Notes under the pieces: model-generated
Seen by the model: the letters and a program-made list of their open reading frames with translations, nothing else
Database searches by the model: none
What the model was told of the DNA's origin: nothing
Made by a program: the position numbers and the translations under genes
DNA from: a virus
DNA: 28,219 nt
Virus record (IMG/VR): IMGVR_UViG_3300044801_000076
Span: 1 to 28,219 of that record
Direction: 5' to 3' (one strand)
In this document: piece by piece, positions 1 through 7,900 of the stretch
Layout of the letters: every line of letters begins with the position of its first letter
Position numbering within the stretch: the first letter of the stretch is position 1

Positions 1-8
1 AAGCTAAT

Positions 9-422
9 ATGATTGATGAGTTTATTACTGCTCACGCGGCAAAAGAGGGCAAGAAAGTAGATCCATACGATCCTAAGCAGCATCATTTAGAACAGATTCG
101 AGAGAACAAGAAAGAGGATAAAAAGGATAGAGATGGTAGATCACAACATCACGTAGCTCCGTATCAGGAGACTGGCGTAGGTGCTTTACAAACACGTTAT
201 TGTCCCGAGCACGTAGGCGATATGTTGGGCAGGGTTGGAGACGGAATATGGCAGTGCCCAAGAGATGGCGCCATCTTTAATTTTGAGACAGGTTGGACCG
301 ATGCTAATGGCGTTAAACATCCTGGCGGAAGTGTTGCGAATCAAACATCTGATGTATCAAATCAACCTGTGCCGCATAGAATTTTTGATAGTAAAGAAAA
401 CACCCTAAACGTTATTAACTAA
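9..422 (+). CDS. Hypothetical protein with small zinc-knuckle-like cysteine cluster (5' end possibly cut)
   Basis: I do not recognise this 137-residue protein. The first third is highly charged and lysine/glutamate-rich (about residues 12-45), probably disordered or helical. The middle holds a CPEH element (C65, H68) and a WQCPRD element (C83), an arrangement like a small treble-clef or zinc-ribbon knuckle, though one ligand would have to be non-cysteine. The tail is rich in Asn, Ser and Val. The reading frame stays open to the left edge of the window, so the ATG at position 9 may be internal and the gene may begin upstream. It ends eight bases before the next start, as part of the same rightward cluster. 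Zinc binding is inferred only from residue spacing. Confidence 0.6.
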   Translation: MIDEFITAHAAKEGKKVDPYDPKQHHLEQIRENKKEDKKDRDGRSQHHVAPYQETGVGALQTRYCPEHVGDMLGRVGDGIWQCPRDGAIFNFETGWTDANGVKHPGGSVANQTSDVSNQPVPHRIFDSKENTLNVIN

Positions 423-430
423 GGGCCACA

Positions 431-919
431 ATGCTTAACGCCCTCATCACCATAGCCGACGCATTAGATGCAAAAGGATTTATCCGTGAGGCTGAAGCCA
501 TAGATTCATTGATTCGTCAAGCGTTTAATGTAAAGGATATGCAAGAACTAGTCACCATTCTAAAGGATACTTTTACCGAAGCCGTTAATAATCCTGCTTT
601 GCCCTCCATAACAAAAGAGACTCTACCCAACATATTTGCCGTGTTAGATGCAGTCGGCACAAAAATACAAGTGCCCGTTTCTGGAGAAGGAACTGCAAGA
701 CAAATTACATCAGTTCAAGATCGGGCTTTGGCTGTAGAACAGGGCATTCGTGAACTACGACGAGCAATAGGTCAGTTACAGGATCCAAAAGAAATAGCAC
801 ATGATCAAGGGCTCTTGAGGGATCTTTTGACCGAGGCACTAGGTTGGAAAAAAGGACGCAGGCCTGGCGATAAAAAGAACTGGGAAAAAGTTAAACACGT
901 AGTGGAACAGGTGAAGTAA
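431..919 (+). CDS. Hypothetical phage protein beginning with the LDxxG/EAD helical hairpin
   Basis: 162 residues, function unknown. Residues 1-28 form two predicted amphipathic helices around the pattern LDAKGF...EAEAID. This is the first copy in the window of a hairpin that recurs in seven other proteins here. The rest is largely helical, with a basic C-terminal stretch (about 140-160) rich in Lys, Arg and Trp that could contact nucleic acid or a protein surface. The start at 431 gives the hairpin at the extreme N-terminus, as in the gene at 21971. The stop at 917-919 is one base before the next ATG, so translation is probably coupled. A structural or capsid-interior role is inferred from context only. 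Confidence 0.75.
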   Translation: MLNALITIADALDAKGFIREAEAIDSLIRQAFNVKDMQELVTILKDTFTEAVNNPALPSITKETLPNIFAVLDAVGTKIQVPVSGEGTARQITSVQDRALAVEQGIRELRRAIGQLQDPKEIAHDQGLLRDLLTEALGWKKGRRPGDKKNWEKVKHVVEQVK

Positions 920-920
920 C

Positions 921-1697
921 ATGAAAGGTAAAAGCAAGATACTCGTGCACCCTGAAAAAGAGTTCATTATTGCGTCTTTAAGTAGCGGAATGTCTGTTCG
1001 CGACCTTGAGGCCAAGATAAAAGAGAAATACAGGGATAATAAAAGACTATGGCTTTCTTCAGTTACTATTCAATCATTTCGTAAGAAGTATCTTAAGCTT
1101 GATGGTCAGGTTTTAAAAGACATTCAGGAAACCGGCCGAGTACAACAACAGGTTGAAGAAGAGCAACATCGTCAACATCAATTAGAACAATCTGACGCCT
1201 ACAATAAGAAGCTACACGAAGTAGTAGATACCAAGCTAGATGTAGCGAAGAAGATCCTACAACTAGATAAAATCATAGAGAGTAGAATAGAGTATTGGTT
1301 CAATGCCGTTGCGTCTGGTGAAGAAACTGCATCTAAAGGTGACAAAGAGCTTAGGCAATTCATGGACCGTCAGTTTGTTTTGCTGGGCCAGTACAAGAAG
1401 TTCGTTGAGGGTTTGGCGGATCGGACTGTTGACTACAATGTTAACGTCACCGTTATGAATGATCAGATCAACATGATACGTGATGTGATTAGAGAGTGCA
1501 TAGTTGAATTGGAGCCAGAGAAGGGCATGTTGCTGTTGGAAAAGGTGCATAGTAAGATAAACGGCCTAGTGTATAGATCGAACTCATTACCGCCGGCTGT
1601 TATTAACCTCGAAGACCTGCAGGAGCCATTATCGCTAGAAAGCCATAATGATTTGGTTGCGCCTATAATACCGGAGCCTAATAATGACACCAAGTAA
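921..1697 (+). CDS. Hypothetical helical protein, candidate small terminase (HTH plus coiled coil)
   Basis: 258 residues. The first 60 or so look like a helix-turn-helix: a helix ending in SSGMSVRDLE, a charged loop, then SSVTIQSFRKKYL as a recognition-type helix. Residues about 60-140 are strongly charged with heptad-like leucines (probable coiled coil), followed by another helical block and a Pro/Leu/Asn-rich tail. An N-terminal HTH followed by an oligomerising coiled coil is the architecture of phage small terminase subunits, and the large subunit lies in the same cluster, but about 6 kb away rather than adjacent. That makes the call tentative; a generic DNA-binding structural protein is the alternative. 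The last 14 bases overlap the next gene. Confidence 0.7.
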   Translation: MKGKSKILVHPEKEFIIASLSSGMSVRDLEAKIKEKYRDNKRLWLSSVTIQSFRKKYLKLDGQVLKDIQETGRVQQQVEEEQHRQHQLEQSDAYNKKLHEVVDTKLDVAKKILQLDKIIESRIEYWFNAVASGEETASKGDKELRQFMDRQFVLLGQYKKFVEGLADRTVDYNVNVTVMNDQINMIRDVIRECIVELEPEKGMLLLEKVHSKINGLVYRSNSLPPAVINLEDLQEPLSLESHNDLVAPIIPEPNNDTK

Positions 1698-3201
1698 TCA
1701 TTCCGAAAAATTATTGCAGGCCTATAAAGATGGGCGGCTGAATGATTACATGTATAATCGTCTGATGAAGGTCATTGACTCTGGTATGACGGATGATCTC
1801 TTGGGCGAAACAGTTGAAGATGCGCAATGCGCTAGTGATCATGGAGTTAGTGGTGATAAGGACTATCACGCTTACTTTTTTATCCAGCACCTTACTGATG
1901 ATATATTAGATGATACATTCGGGGTTAAGCTTAATGATGTAGACAAGAAAGACTTGATATCCTTTTTATTCGCCCACCGAAATGATGAAACCTATAAACT
2001 CAACAACCTCGTAGATTACAGGTTACTAGTTCATAAGTGGTTGTGTAGCCGATTATCAAAGAAAGCCTACCCAAACACAATGGGCAAGAACAACAGAGAT
2101 CCTGTTTGTGATTTGGATAAATGGATTTCCACCTTAAAGAACATCTATGGGCTTATTCATGCTCCAAAGGGCCCCAAATTAGAACAGATTTCTCGCGGAG
2201 CGGCCATTGATTATTTTACTGCCCAATGGGATCCAGATGAGACACAGAAGTTCATCAACTGGATGCGCTATTACGAAGATGGGTCAACGGAGAAATATAA
2301 CGTGAAAACAGCAATGACTACACTAATGTCCGAAGCAGAGTTAGAGATTCCATTACCGCAATCCTGGGCACGTAGAGACGGCCGAAATCAATCTGGACCT
2401 AATATGTCTACGTTTGTCGCCCCACAAAAAACCCGGCGCGAACTAGAGTTCGAAATGGCGGCCAAAAAGAAGCACCAGATGTTATCACGACTAGATTCGT
2501 TAAAAAGACTATTACGAGGCTTTAGCGAAACTATCTCTAAAAATGACCTAACCGCAATTTATGACGAGATTCATAAGTTAGAGTTATCTATAAACAAGTT
2601 AGAGATAACAGCTTCTATTCAGGATTGTGCGATTCGTTCCGCTGGTAAACTGAGGAAGCTTGGCTTTTCAGAGGGTGCCGAGATACTAGAAAAGGCAGCA
2701 GCTGAACCAATTGCCAGCCCAGATGTTATGAAAGCTTTGCCTCAGGGTGTTTCTGATCAGCCTAATATGGCTCCTGGCCAATCAAATACTTATAGCCTGA
2801 ATACAATCATCAATCGGCTGGAAGGAACCAGTAAGATATTGAAAACCAGAGACATCATAAGAGAGTTGGCTAGTATCGATATCCTGCTAAATGAGCTAGG
2901 ACTAGCTAGTTACTTTCCAGAGCTTACTGATGGTCAGTCCCATTTAATAGAAGCCTTTGGCTATGCCAGCAACAAGATTGAAGCCATTATAGCTAAATTA
3001 CGAGGAAGCGGGACTAATAAGCCTAAGCCCCCAGAGACGAAGCAGCCGGAAGCACCAATGCCATCGGCGCAGCCCCCGGCACCACCTAAGAAGCCAATGG
3101 AAACTGGTGAAATCATGGACAAGCCTGTTGGTGAGGTTAAGAAAGAGTTGCCTAAGCCGACACCTGCGCCAATTGCACCGCCGGCACCGAAAAAGGTGTA
3201 A
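1684..3201 (+). CDS. Large hypothetical structural-region protein with EAD-type hairpin and proline-rich tail
   Basis: 505 residues, not recognised. Residues about 1-240 are mixed and aromatic-rich; 250-310 are highly charged and probably coiled coil. Residues 312-339 carry a diverged copy of the recurring hairpin (GKLRKLGFSEGAEILEKA). A second helical domain follows (about 375-440), with a notable GLASYFPEL segment. The last 65 residues are a Pro/Ala/Lys-rich linker or tail (PAPPKKP and TPAPIAPPAP), typical of flexible extensions on virion proteins. The ATG overlaps the end of the upstream gene by 14 bases. A cysteine (C49) and the LSKKA segment near residue 124 resemble but do not match the LSKRA motif of the downstream giant ORFs. 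Function unknown. Confidence 0.75.
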   Translation: MTPSNHSEKLLQAYKDGRLNDYMYNRLMKVIDSGMTDDLLGETVEDAQCASDHGVSGDKDYHAYFFIQHLTDDILDDTFGVKLNDVDKKDLISFLFAHRNDETYKLNNLVDYRLLVHKWLCSRLSKKAYPNTMGKNNRDPVCDLDKWISTLKNIYGLIHAPKGPKLEQISRGAAIDYFTAQWDPDETQKFINWMRYYEDGSTEKYNVKTAMTTLMSEAELEIPLPQSWARRDGRNQSGPNMSTFVAPQKTRRELEFEMAAKKKHQMLSRLDSLKRLLRGFSETISKNDLTAIYDEIHKLELSINKLEITASIQDCAIRSAGKLRKLGFSEGAEILEKAAAEPIASPDVMKALPQGVSDQPNMAPGQSNTYSLNTIINRLEGTSKILKTRDIIRELASIDILLNELGLASYFPELTDGQSHLIEAFGYASNKIEAIIAKLRGSGTNKPKPPETKQPEAPMPSAQPPAPPKKPMETGEIMDKPVGEVKKELPKPTPAPIAPPAPKKV

Positions 3202-3203
3202 CT

Positions 3204-3971
3204 ATGAAACTAGATGAGCTGTTGGGCATAATAATTGAGGTTGCAAAAACCAACGGTTTAACTGAGCCCTTTATGGTTGGTGGAACCCCACGAGATAGGA
3301 TCCTGGGGGTTATTGATAAAAAGGCAGAGATCAAAGACATAGATATTACTACTGGTGACAAAAACTCTCCGAAGCTTGCTATATTGGTTCATCAAAAGTT
3401 AGAAGGAAGCATTTACAACGTGTTTGATGATAAACACTCATCCGTTGACGTGCAAGGAATCCATTTGGACTTTAGCAGTAACTATCGTGTTCGCGGCATT
3501 GAAGAAGAGCTTAAGAGACTGAACGTGAAAGATGTCACCCCTATGAAAATGGAACTCTATTCTCGGGACTTTACGATCAATTGTTTACTAGAACGTCTGG
3601 ACTTCACTGGAATCTTTGATTTGACCGGCGAAGCAATTGATGATATAAAGAGTAAGGTGATTCGTTGTCCTATTAATCCCGAGATTACCATTGGTAGTGA
3701 TCCCCGTCGAATTTTGCGGGCCATAAAGTTTGCCATCAAGTTCGGGTTTAACATAGAAGAGGGGCTAAAGGGTGTTATGCTAAACAACAGGGAGAGTATT
3801 AAAACACTTCCAGTTAAGTTCGCTCAGGATAAGATGACGGAAATAGCAACTCTAGATTCTGAAAAGGGCATTGAAATGTTAATAGAGTTTAAGTTATTGC
3901 CCCTAGTTCCATTGTCCAAAACTTTGTCCGACATACTTATTCAACAGCGCAAGATCATTCACGCATTATAG
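3204..3971 (+). CDS. CCA-adding/poly(A) polymerase-type nucleotidyltransferase (class II head domain)
   Basis: 255 residues. The hallmarks of class II tRNA nucleotidyltransferases and bacterial poly(A) polymerases are present in order: VGGTPRDRILG (GG at 26-27, RD at 30-31), KDIDI with metal-binding D45 and D47, a third carboxylate in HLDF (D89), YSRDFTIN (R121, D122), and the neck signature DPRRILRAIKFA (about 167-178). In the family this domain adds C, A or poly(A) to RNA 3' ends using CTP/ATP. The protein stops after the neck helices, with no HD or anticodon-binding tail, so it is about half the length of a housekeeping CCA enzyme. A second, HD-containing member is split between the two giant ORFs downstream. 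Specificity (CCA, poly(A), or another acceptor) cannot be read by eye. Confidence 0.88.
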   Translation: MKLDELLGIIIEVAKTNGLTEPFMVGGTPRDRILGVIDKKAEIKDIDITTGDKNSPKLAILVHQKLEGSIYNVFDDKHSSVDVQGIHLDFSSNYRVRGIEEELKRLNVKDVTPMKMELYSRDFTINCLLERLDFTGIFDLTGEAIDDIKSKVIRCPINPEITIGSDPRRILRAIKFAIKFGFNIEEGLKGVMLNNRESIKTLPVKFAQDKMTEIATLDSEKGIEMLIEFKLLPLVPLSKTLSDILIQQRKIIHAL

Positions 3972-3979
3972 GAGATAAA

Positions 3980-4261
3980 ATGGCCGAAGATATTAGGGGC
4001 ATGTTACAAATTCAGATCAAGAAGTCTCTTGAAGAGCTGCGCACGCTTTTGACGTTAAAGATTGCTCCAGAGAACAAACAAAAGGTTAATGACCAGATTA
4101 ACAAGGTCATCGCTGATTTGACTAACTTGGCGGTGCGACTACCGGCAACACTAACTGCCCCTGTCGTTATGAAGGCAGATGATGCTAAGACAAAAGATAT
4201 ACACTTAACTGTTAGACCATTATCGCCATTGCGCCAAAACCTAGACTACGGACACAAATAA
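3980..4261 (+). CDS. Small helical hypothetical protein
   Basis: 93 residues, unrecognised. Residues about 8-55 are predicted helical with alternating hydrophobic and charged positions (probable coiled coil or helical hairpin), followed by a Pro/Thr/Val segment and a polar tail. A purine-rich stretch (GGAGATAAA) lies just before the ATG. The TAA is immediately followed by the ATG of the next gene at 4262, so the two are likely translationally coupled. A small structural or chaperone-like role is possible, but nothing in the sequence decides it. Confidence 0.65.
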   Translation: MAEDIRGMLQIQIKKSLEELRTLLTLKIAPENKQKVNDQINKVIADLTNLAVRLPATLTAPVVMKADDAKTKDIHLTVRPLSPLRQNLDYGHK

Positions 4262-4969
4262 ATGACCGACCAAGTTATGGATACAATAGAAGTGGTAGAT
4301 GAAACCATCGAAAAATCGGCAACGATTAGGGGTGAAGGTGTAAGGGCCTGTCCTTTCAGTTTACCGATTCCTGAGGCCTGTGAAAATGCTGGCAAATCTG
4401 TAAATCGTATGGCTCCTACACCAGAAGATGAAAAAGCAGAGAAAATAGCAAAGGCCAATAGGTTAGTTTATACTTACCATAAAGACTGCACGCACTGTAT
4501 GTTTGCCGACAAAGTCCTGACCAACAATAAGAAAGTGGATTGCAGCTTTGGAGACACGGCGGCTGGAAAAAAAAGTACGCCGTTTACCGGGTCGCCCTTA
4601 TATCCTCAAACATTTGGATCGGGGTATGAGGCTCTTAACTCAAGGACGTTAGGTCTCTATAGCGACAATAATGAATCTCGTAACATGTTCTTTGGGCTGT
4701 TTAGTTTGCTTGGTTCTACTACAGTTGAGGAGATAATCAAACTAGCAGAAGAATACGACAGGTGCGGAGAAAAAGACAAGGCAGAGATAGTTGACAACTT
4801 GTTAAAAAAACTACAAGCTATTAAAGATGAGTATAAAGATACGTTTGAGAAGGTAGAAAAGTATCTTGCTGATTATAGATTACAGTATGAGGCAGAGAGT
4901 AATGATACCTCTTTAATCTGGGAGCTAAGTGATTCTTGGTTTGGCCCTCGTCAATTGAATCGCGGTTAA
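4262..4969 (+). CDS. Cysteine-rich hypothetical protein with hairpin-like helical segment
   Basis: 235 residues. Two cysteine groups stand out: CPFSLPIPEAC (C30 and C40) and HKDCTHC (H73, C76, C79) followed by C94, which could bind zinc. The middle (about 100-150) is Gly/Ser/aromatic. Residues 155-184 (VEEIIKLAEEYDRCGEKDKAE and onward) fit the spacing of the helical hairpin that recurs in this window, although the LD...EAD consensus is weakened. The C-terminus is a long charged helix. The ATG directly follows the upstream TAA. I cannot assign a function; metal binding is inferred from residue spacing. Confidence 0.72.
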   Translation: MTDQVMDTIEVVDETIEKSATIRGEGVRACPFSLPIPEACENAGKSVNRMAPTPEDEKAEKIAKANRLVYTYHKDCTHCMFADKVLTNNKKVDCSFGDTAAGKKSTPFTGSPLYPQTFGSGYEALNSRTLGLYSDNNESRNMFFGLFSLLGSTTVEEIIKLAEEYDRCGEKDKAEIVDNLLKKLQAIKDEYKDTFEKVEKYLADYRLQYEAESNDTSLIWELSDSWFGPRQLNRG

Positions 4970-5007
4970 ATAACATCAAGACCATACAACTTTGGAGGAT
5001 TAACATC

Positions 5008-6111
5008 ATGGCAGACACAAATTCATTCTGGGTAGACGACGCAGCACAAAACGCAGAGGATTTATTCAGTCCAGAGGCGATGGATAAGCTAAATGAGCTT
5101 AATGAGCAATCCAAACATGACCCAGATCTTGAGCCGGTTATTGTTGAAGAAGAGCCCGTACTAAAGAGTGGTAATGAACCAGATTGGATGCCTTTTGAAT
5201 CAGGAGATACATATTTCGGGAAAGGCACCGAGAAATCAGAAGGTCATCCCAATTCAATGCATGAGATTGGTCATCCTGACCAAGAATTTGGCTCAGATCC
5301 CAACGAAATCACCGTTGAAGAAGAGCCGAAGGCTCATAAAGATACAATCCCCGGTTCCGACACGATCTTCGTTGAAGAAGACGAAGCCATTGATAAGCCA
5401 GCTAAAGAAACAGATTGGGAACATGATAAGGATCCCTCTAAGTTTATGGCTCATTACTCTAAAGGGCTAACCACAATACCACGGCATAGTGGGGAAACAG
5501 TTCATGGATGCGAGAGGGCTATTGCACATCTAAAATCCTATATGAATGATGGGCACCAGGCTATGAAAGTAGACCTAAAGGGAGTGATAGACGAACTTCA
5601 AATGGATGCTAAAACCAAAGAATATATGAATGCAATAGACAGGCTTGAGCGTCAAATCGAGAGACTAAAGAAGAAGACCAAGAAAGCATCTATGGATGTG
5701 CGGCTAGTTTCTGAGGGCCAGTGTGAAAAGTGCAAATCTAATACGCCTATGTGGCATGACGTAGCTAACAATAAGCTAGTATGTATGCATTGTGAGGCTG
5801 AGGAAGTTGCTGAAACCGATACTATCGAAAAGACGGCAGGAACTGCGCGGCTTAACGTTTATATTAGTGCATTTGAGAGAGCCATTACAGGTATAATTAC
5901 CAACTCTTCTGTTTCTGCTGGGCATGATTTAGAAGAGGTTTATGATCGTTTGGACAAGCAATATAAGTTTACCCCACGTGAGAAACTAGCAATCATTCAA
6001 ATCCTGGCTGATATGGGCAACCCAATCATTTTGGATCGTGGCCGAATTGGTGATGAAGATAAAGATCCGTCTAAGGGTGGAATAGATTATATGTCTAATT
6101 ATTATGCCTAG
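5008..6111 (+). CDS. Acidic-repeat, zinc-ribbon hypothetical protein
   Basis: 367 residues from ATG 5008, chosen because GGAGG lies at 4994-4998. Upstream in-frame starts would overlap the preceding gene and lack such a site. The N-terminal 130 residues are acidic and probably disordered, with three copies of a VEEE/VEED element (residues 46-49, 103-106, 122-125), each preceded by hydrophobic residues, like repeated docking peptides. Residues about 190-228 form a coiled coil with a basic end. A zinc ribbon follows (C239, C242, C259, C262). The C-terminal about 90 residues form a compact helical domain. Repeated short acidic motifs plus a zinc ribbon suggest a protein-interaction hub in the virion or packaging machinery; this is inference. 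Confidence 0.75.
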   Translation: MADTNSFWVDDAAQNAEDLFSPEAMDKLNELNEQSKHDPDLEPVIVEEEPVLKSGNEPDWMPFESGDTYFGKGTEKSEGHPNSMHEIGHPDQEFGSDPNEITVEEEPKAHKDTIPGSDTIFVEEDEAIDKPAKETDWEHDKDPSKFMAHYSKGLTTIPRHSGETVHGCERAIAHLKSYMNDGHQAMKVDLKGVIDELQMDAKTKEYMNAIDRLERQIERLKKKTKKASMDVRLVSEGQCEKCKSNTPMWHDVANNKLVCMHCEAEEVAETDTIEKTAGTARLNVYISAFERAITGIITNSSVSAGHDLEEVYDRLDKQYKFTPREKLAIIQILADMGNPIILDRGRIGDEDKDPSKGGIDYMSNYYA

Positions 6112-6130
6112 GATCTAATTGGATGTGATT

Positions 6131-6583
6131 ATGTTAAACAACAGAAGGCGTTGGGACGAACAATCTGTTTCTTTTTTGAAAGAAAACTATTGCCGTGACG
6201 ACAAAGATCATTTGGTATCTGTGTTGGGTAGAAAATGGACCTCTATAAGAAGATTTGCCGAAGAAGTATTGGGACTAAAAAGACACTTTAAAAGACTTTG
6301 GACAGAGGATGATATTGCTTTCTTAAAAGCAAACTACTCAACCTCTACAAAAAGCCATATAATGTCTGGTCTAGATAGAGGATGGGAAGCTATAAAGAAA
6401 AAGGCAACATCAATTGGGGAATCAAGAGCGCATTGCCGGCCGCAAGAAGGGACTAATCATAAGTTTTTTGACATTTGGTCTAAAGAAATGGCCTATGTTT
6501 TAGGATTTATATGGGCCGATGGATGCCTTCTTTCTGGTCCTAGAAAAAGATTAGAGATTTATCTTCATCCTCAATATGCATGA
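6131..6583 (+). pseudogene. Truncated LAGLIDADG homing endonuclease
   Basis: About 150 residues from ATG 6131 (a TTG at 6119 is in frame, with no better ribosome site). Two similar HTH/SANT-like repeats occupy residues about 8-50 and 57-97, each with a conserved Trp, an acidic pair and a long-range Trp. They are followed by AYVLGFIWADG (121-131), a clear first LAGLIDADG helix. The protein ends 19 residues later, whereas enzymes of this type need roughly 100 more residues and usually a second LAGLIDADG helix, as the intact relative at 9914 shows. The catalytic domain is therefore missing and this is a remnant. It sits between two ordinary phage genes; nothing in the following 50 bases extends the lost domain in any frame. 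Confidence 0.8.
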
Positions 6584-6633
6584 TAGTTAACAATAAAACT
6601 TGGAAAATTCAAACGCAGCCTTAGAGGTCTTTC

Positions 6634-7113
6634 ATGGGCACTAACTTCATCTCACAACTTATTACCCTTGCCGTTCGTTTGGACGAACTGGGCGAGACCG
6701 AGCAGGCCCAAGAAATAAAGGGGCTGACAAAAGAACTGTCAGCAACTCCTGACATAGATGATGAGCAAATCATTCAGTCTATCAAACTGCATCATGGCCC
6801 GCCTAAAGAAGTGGTAATAGATCATATGCCTGTTGAAATGACTGATGAAGACTTTGCACAGCTTGATGAAACTGAAAGGCATATTATTACAGATGAAGCG
6901 AACAACATATCTATGCACTCCAAGATTACGCCAATTGCTGGCGGCGGGGCTCATGTCTACTTTGTAGAGGTTCCATATCATGTTGAGCCGGATTCTCCAG
7001 AATCATTGTTTTACGCCACCACTAAACAGTTTGGATTAGGTGGAAACATTGTTCGTTTAAAACCGCAGAATAATCATTTAAGATATGTAGTATATGGTCC
7101 AATTCTAACCTAG
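6634..7113 (+). CDS. Hypothetical protein with N-terminal EAD-type hairpin
   Basis: 159 residues. Residues 5-31 carry a copy of the recurring hairpin (LAVRLDELGETEQAQEI), placed at the N-terminus as in the genes at 431 and 21971. The remainder looks like a separate alpha/beta domain: an acidic region rich in DDE, then beta-strand-like segments (THITP-like region, HVYFVEVPYHV) and a glycine-rich turn (FGLGGN). The predicted ribosome site is AGAGG at 6623-6627, and the start is the only one compatible with the hairpin. Located right after the broken homing endonuclease. Function unknown; by context a virion or packaging accessory protein. Confidence 0.72.
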   Translation: MGTNFISQLITLAVRLDELGETEQAQEIKGLTKELSATPDIDDEQIIQSIKLHHGPPKEVVIDHMPVEMTDEDFAQLDETERHIITDEANNISMHSKITPIAGGGAHVYFVEVPYHVEPDSPESLFYATTKQFGLGGNIVRLKPQNNHLRYVVYGPILT

Positions 7114-7124
7114 CGGAGACTAAT

Positions 7125-7295
7125 ATGTCATTGGAAATCATCGTTCCAGAAGACATTAAGGACCTGATCGTTGATATTTTAGCGCAAAACATACTGATTT
7201 ATGAGTATAACGAAGCACGTCTTTATATCGAAGACGCAGAACCTGAAGATGATCAATACCAGTCCCAAACTCCTAATATAGACTTCTATCTGTGA
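7125..7295 (+). CDS. Small acidic hypothetical protein (56 aa)
   Basis: A 56-codon ORF filling the gap between two phage genes. Its start follows GCGGAGAC (GGAG at 7115-7118), and the TGA ends eight bases before the next ATG. The first half is hydrophobic and helical (an IVPEDIKDLIVDILAQ-type amphipathic helix); the second half is acidic and Gln-rich. Without this gene the segment would be an unusually long untranslated gap for this window. Function unknown. Confidence 0.6.
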   Translation: MSLEIIVPEDIKDLIVDILAQNILIYEYNEARLYIEDAEPEDDQYQSQTPNIDFYL

Positions 7296-7302
7296 GGCTT
7301 AA

Positions 7303-7899
7303 ATGGCAATATCGCGATCTGACATATATGCTAAAGACGAACGAGGAGGAGACTGGTTTCAAGAGTTTCTGTGTTCTTTAGCCGGGCAATCTTCCAACAT
7401 GCAAGAAATACTTGAGGCTATTACCGGCCAGCACGGCAAAAGTGTTCAAAGCATAGTACAGCAGTATCGCAAAGATGTTGGCCTAGATATTGTGGGCGGG
7501 TTAGAAGATGAACAGGTAAAAGAAGCGTCTGTTAAAAACACCGAGGTTAAAATGTCTCAAGCATCATTTAGACCATTATCGATACGTCATGCGCAAGATC
7601 ATAGCTCCATTATAGACATGATAGAAAAGGATCCCAAGGCAGTACGTGATATTGAAAGTCATTGCCGGGGCAGTGGTGGGTTTAAATCTACTATATCGAT
7701 TATCAACATTATACGTAAGATGTTCCCTGACGAACTTATAAGCTTTACCGATAAAGACCTTGTCGCCTACATAGAGCGGATTAAAGACTCCCATAAAGCT
7801 GAATCTGGTAAAGTTGATATAGCGGACGTTGGTGCCGGAACTCGTATAGGGGATAATAACGACGATAACGCCGCTGATTATATACGCGGAGCCAAATAA
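7303..7899 (+). CDS. Hypothetical protein immediately upstream of large terminase
   Basis: 198 residues, unrecognised. The N-terminal 70 residues look helical and include a possible HTH-like segment (MQEILEAITGQHGKSVQSIVQQYRK region). A low-complexity stretch with several Lys/Glu/Val residues follows, then a second helical domain (about 105-165), and a polar Gly/Asp/Asn-rich tail ending just before the terminase GTG. In many phages the small terminase subunit directly precedes the large one, so this position makes it a rival to the gene at 921 for that role, but no diagnostic motif is visible. The ribosome site for terminase (GGAG at 7888-7891) lies inside its last codons. Confidence 0.7.
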   Translation: MAISRSDIYAKDERGGDWFQEFLCSLAGQSSNMQEILEAITGQHGKSVQSIVQQYRKDVGLDIVGGLEDEQVKEASVKNTEVKMSQASFRPLSIRHAQDHSSIIDMIEKDPKAVRDIESHCRGSGGFKSTISIINIIRKMFPDELISFTDKDLVAYIERIKDSHKAESGKVDIADVGAGTRIGDNNDDNAADYIRGAK

Positions 7900-7900
7900 A

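Noticed and set aside
2047-2071. LSKKA near residue 124 of the 1684 gene as a further boundary motif
   Set aside because: It has Lys instead of Arg, lies inside a continuous domain and is not repeated there.
4936-5007. Upstream start for the acidic zinc-ribbon gene
   Set aside because: It overlaps the preceding gene; ATG 5008 follows GGAGG, and the earlier residues look like untranslated leader.
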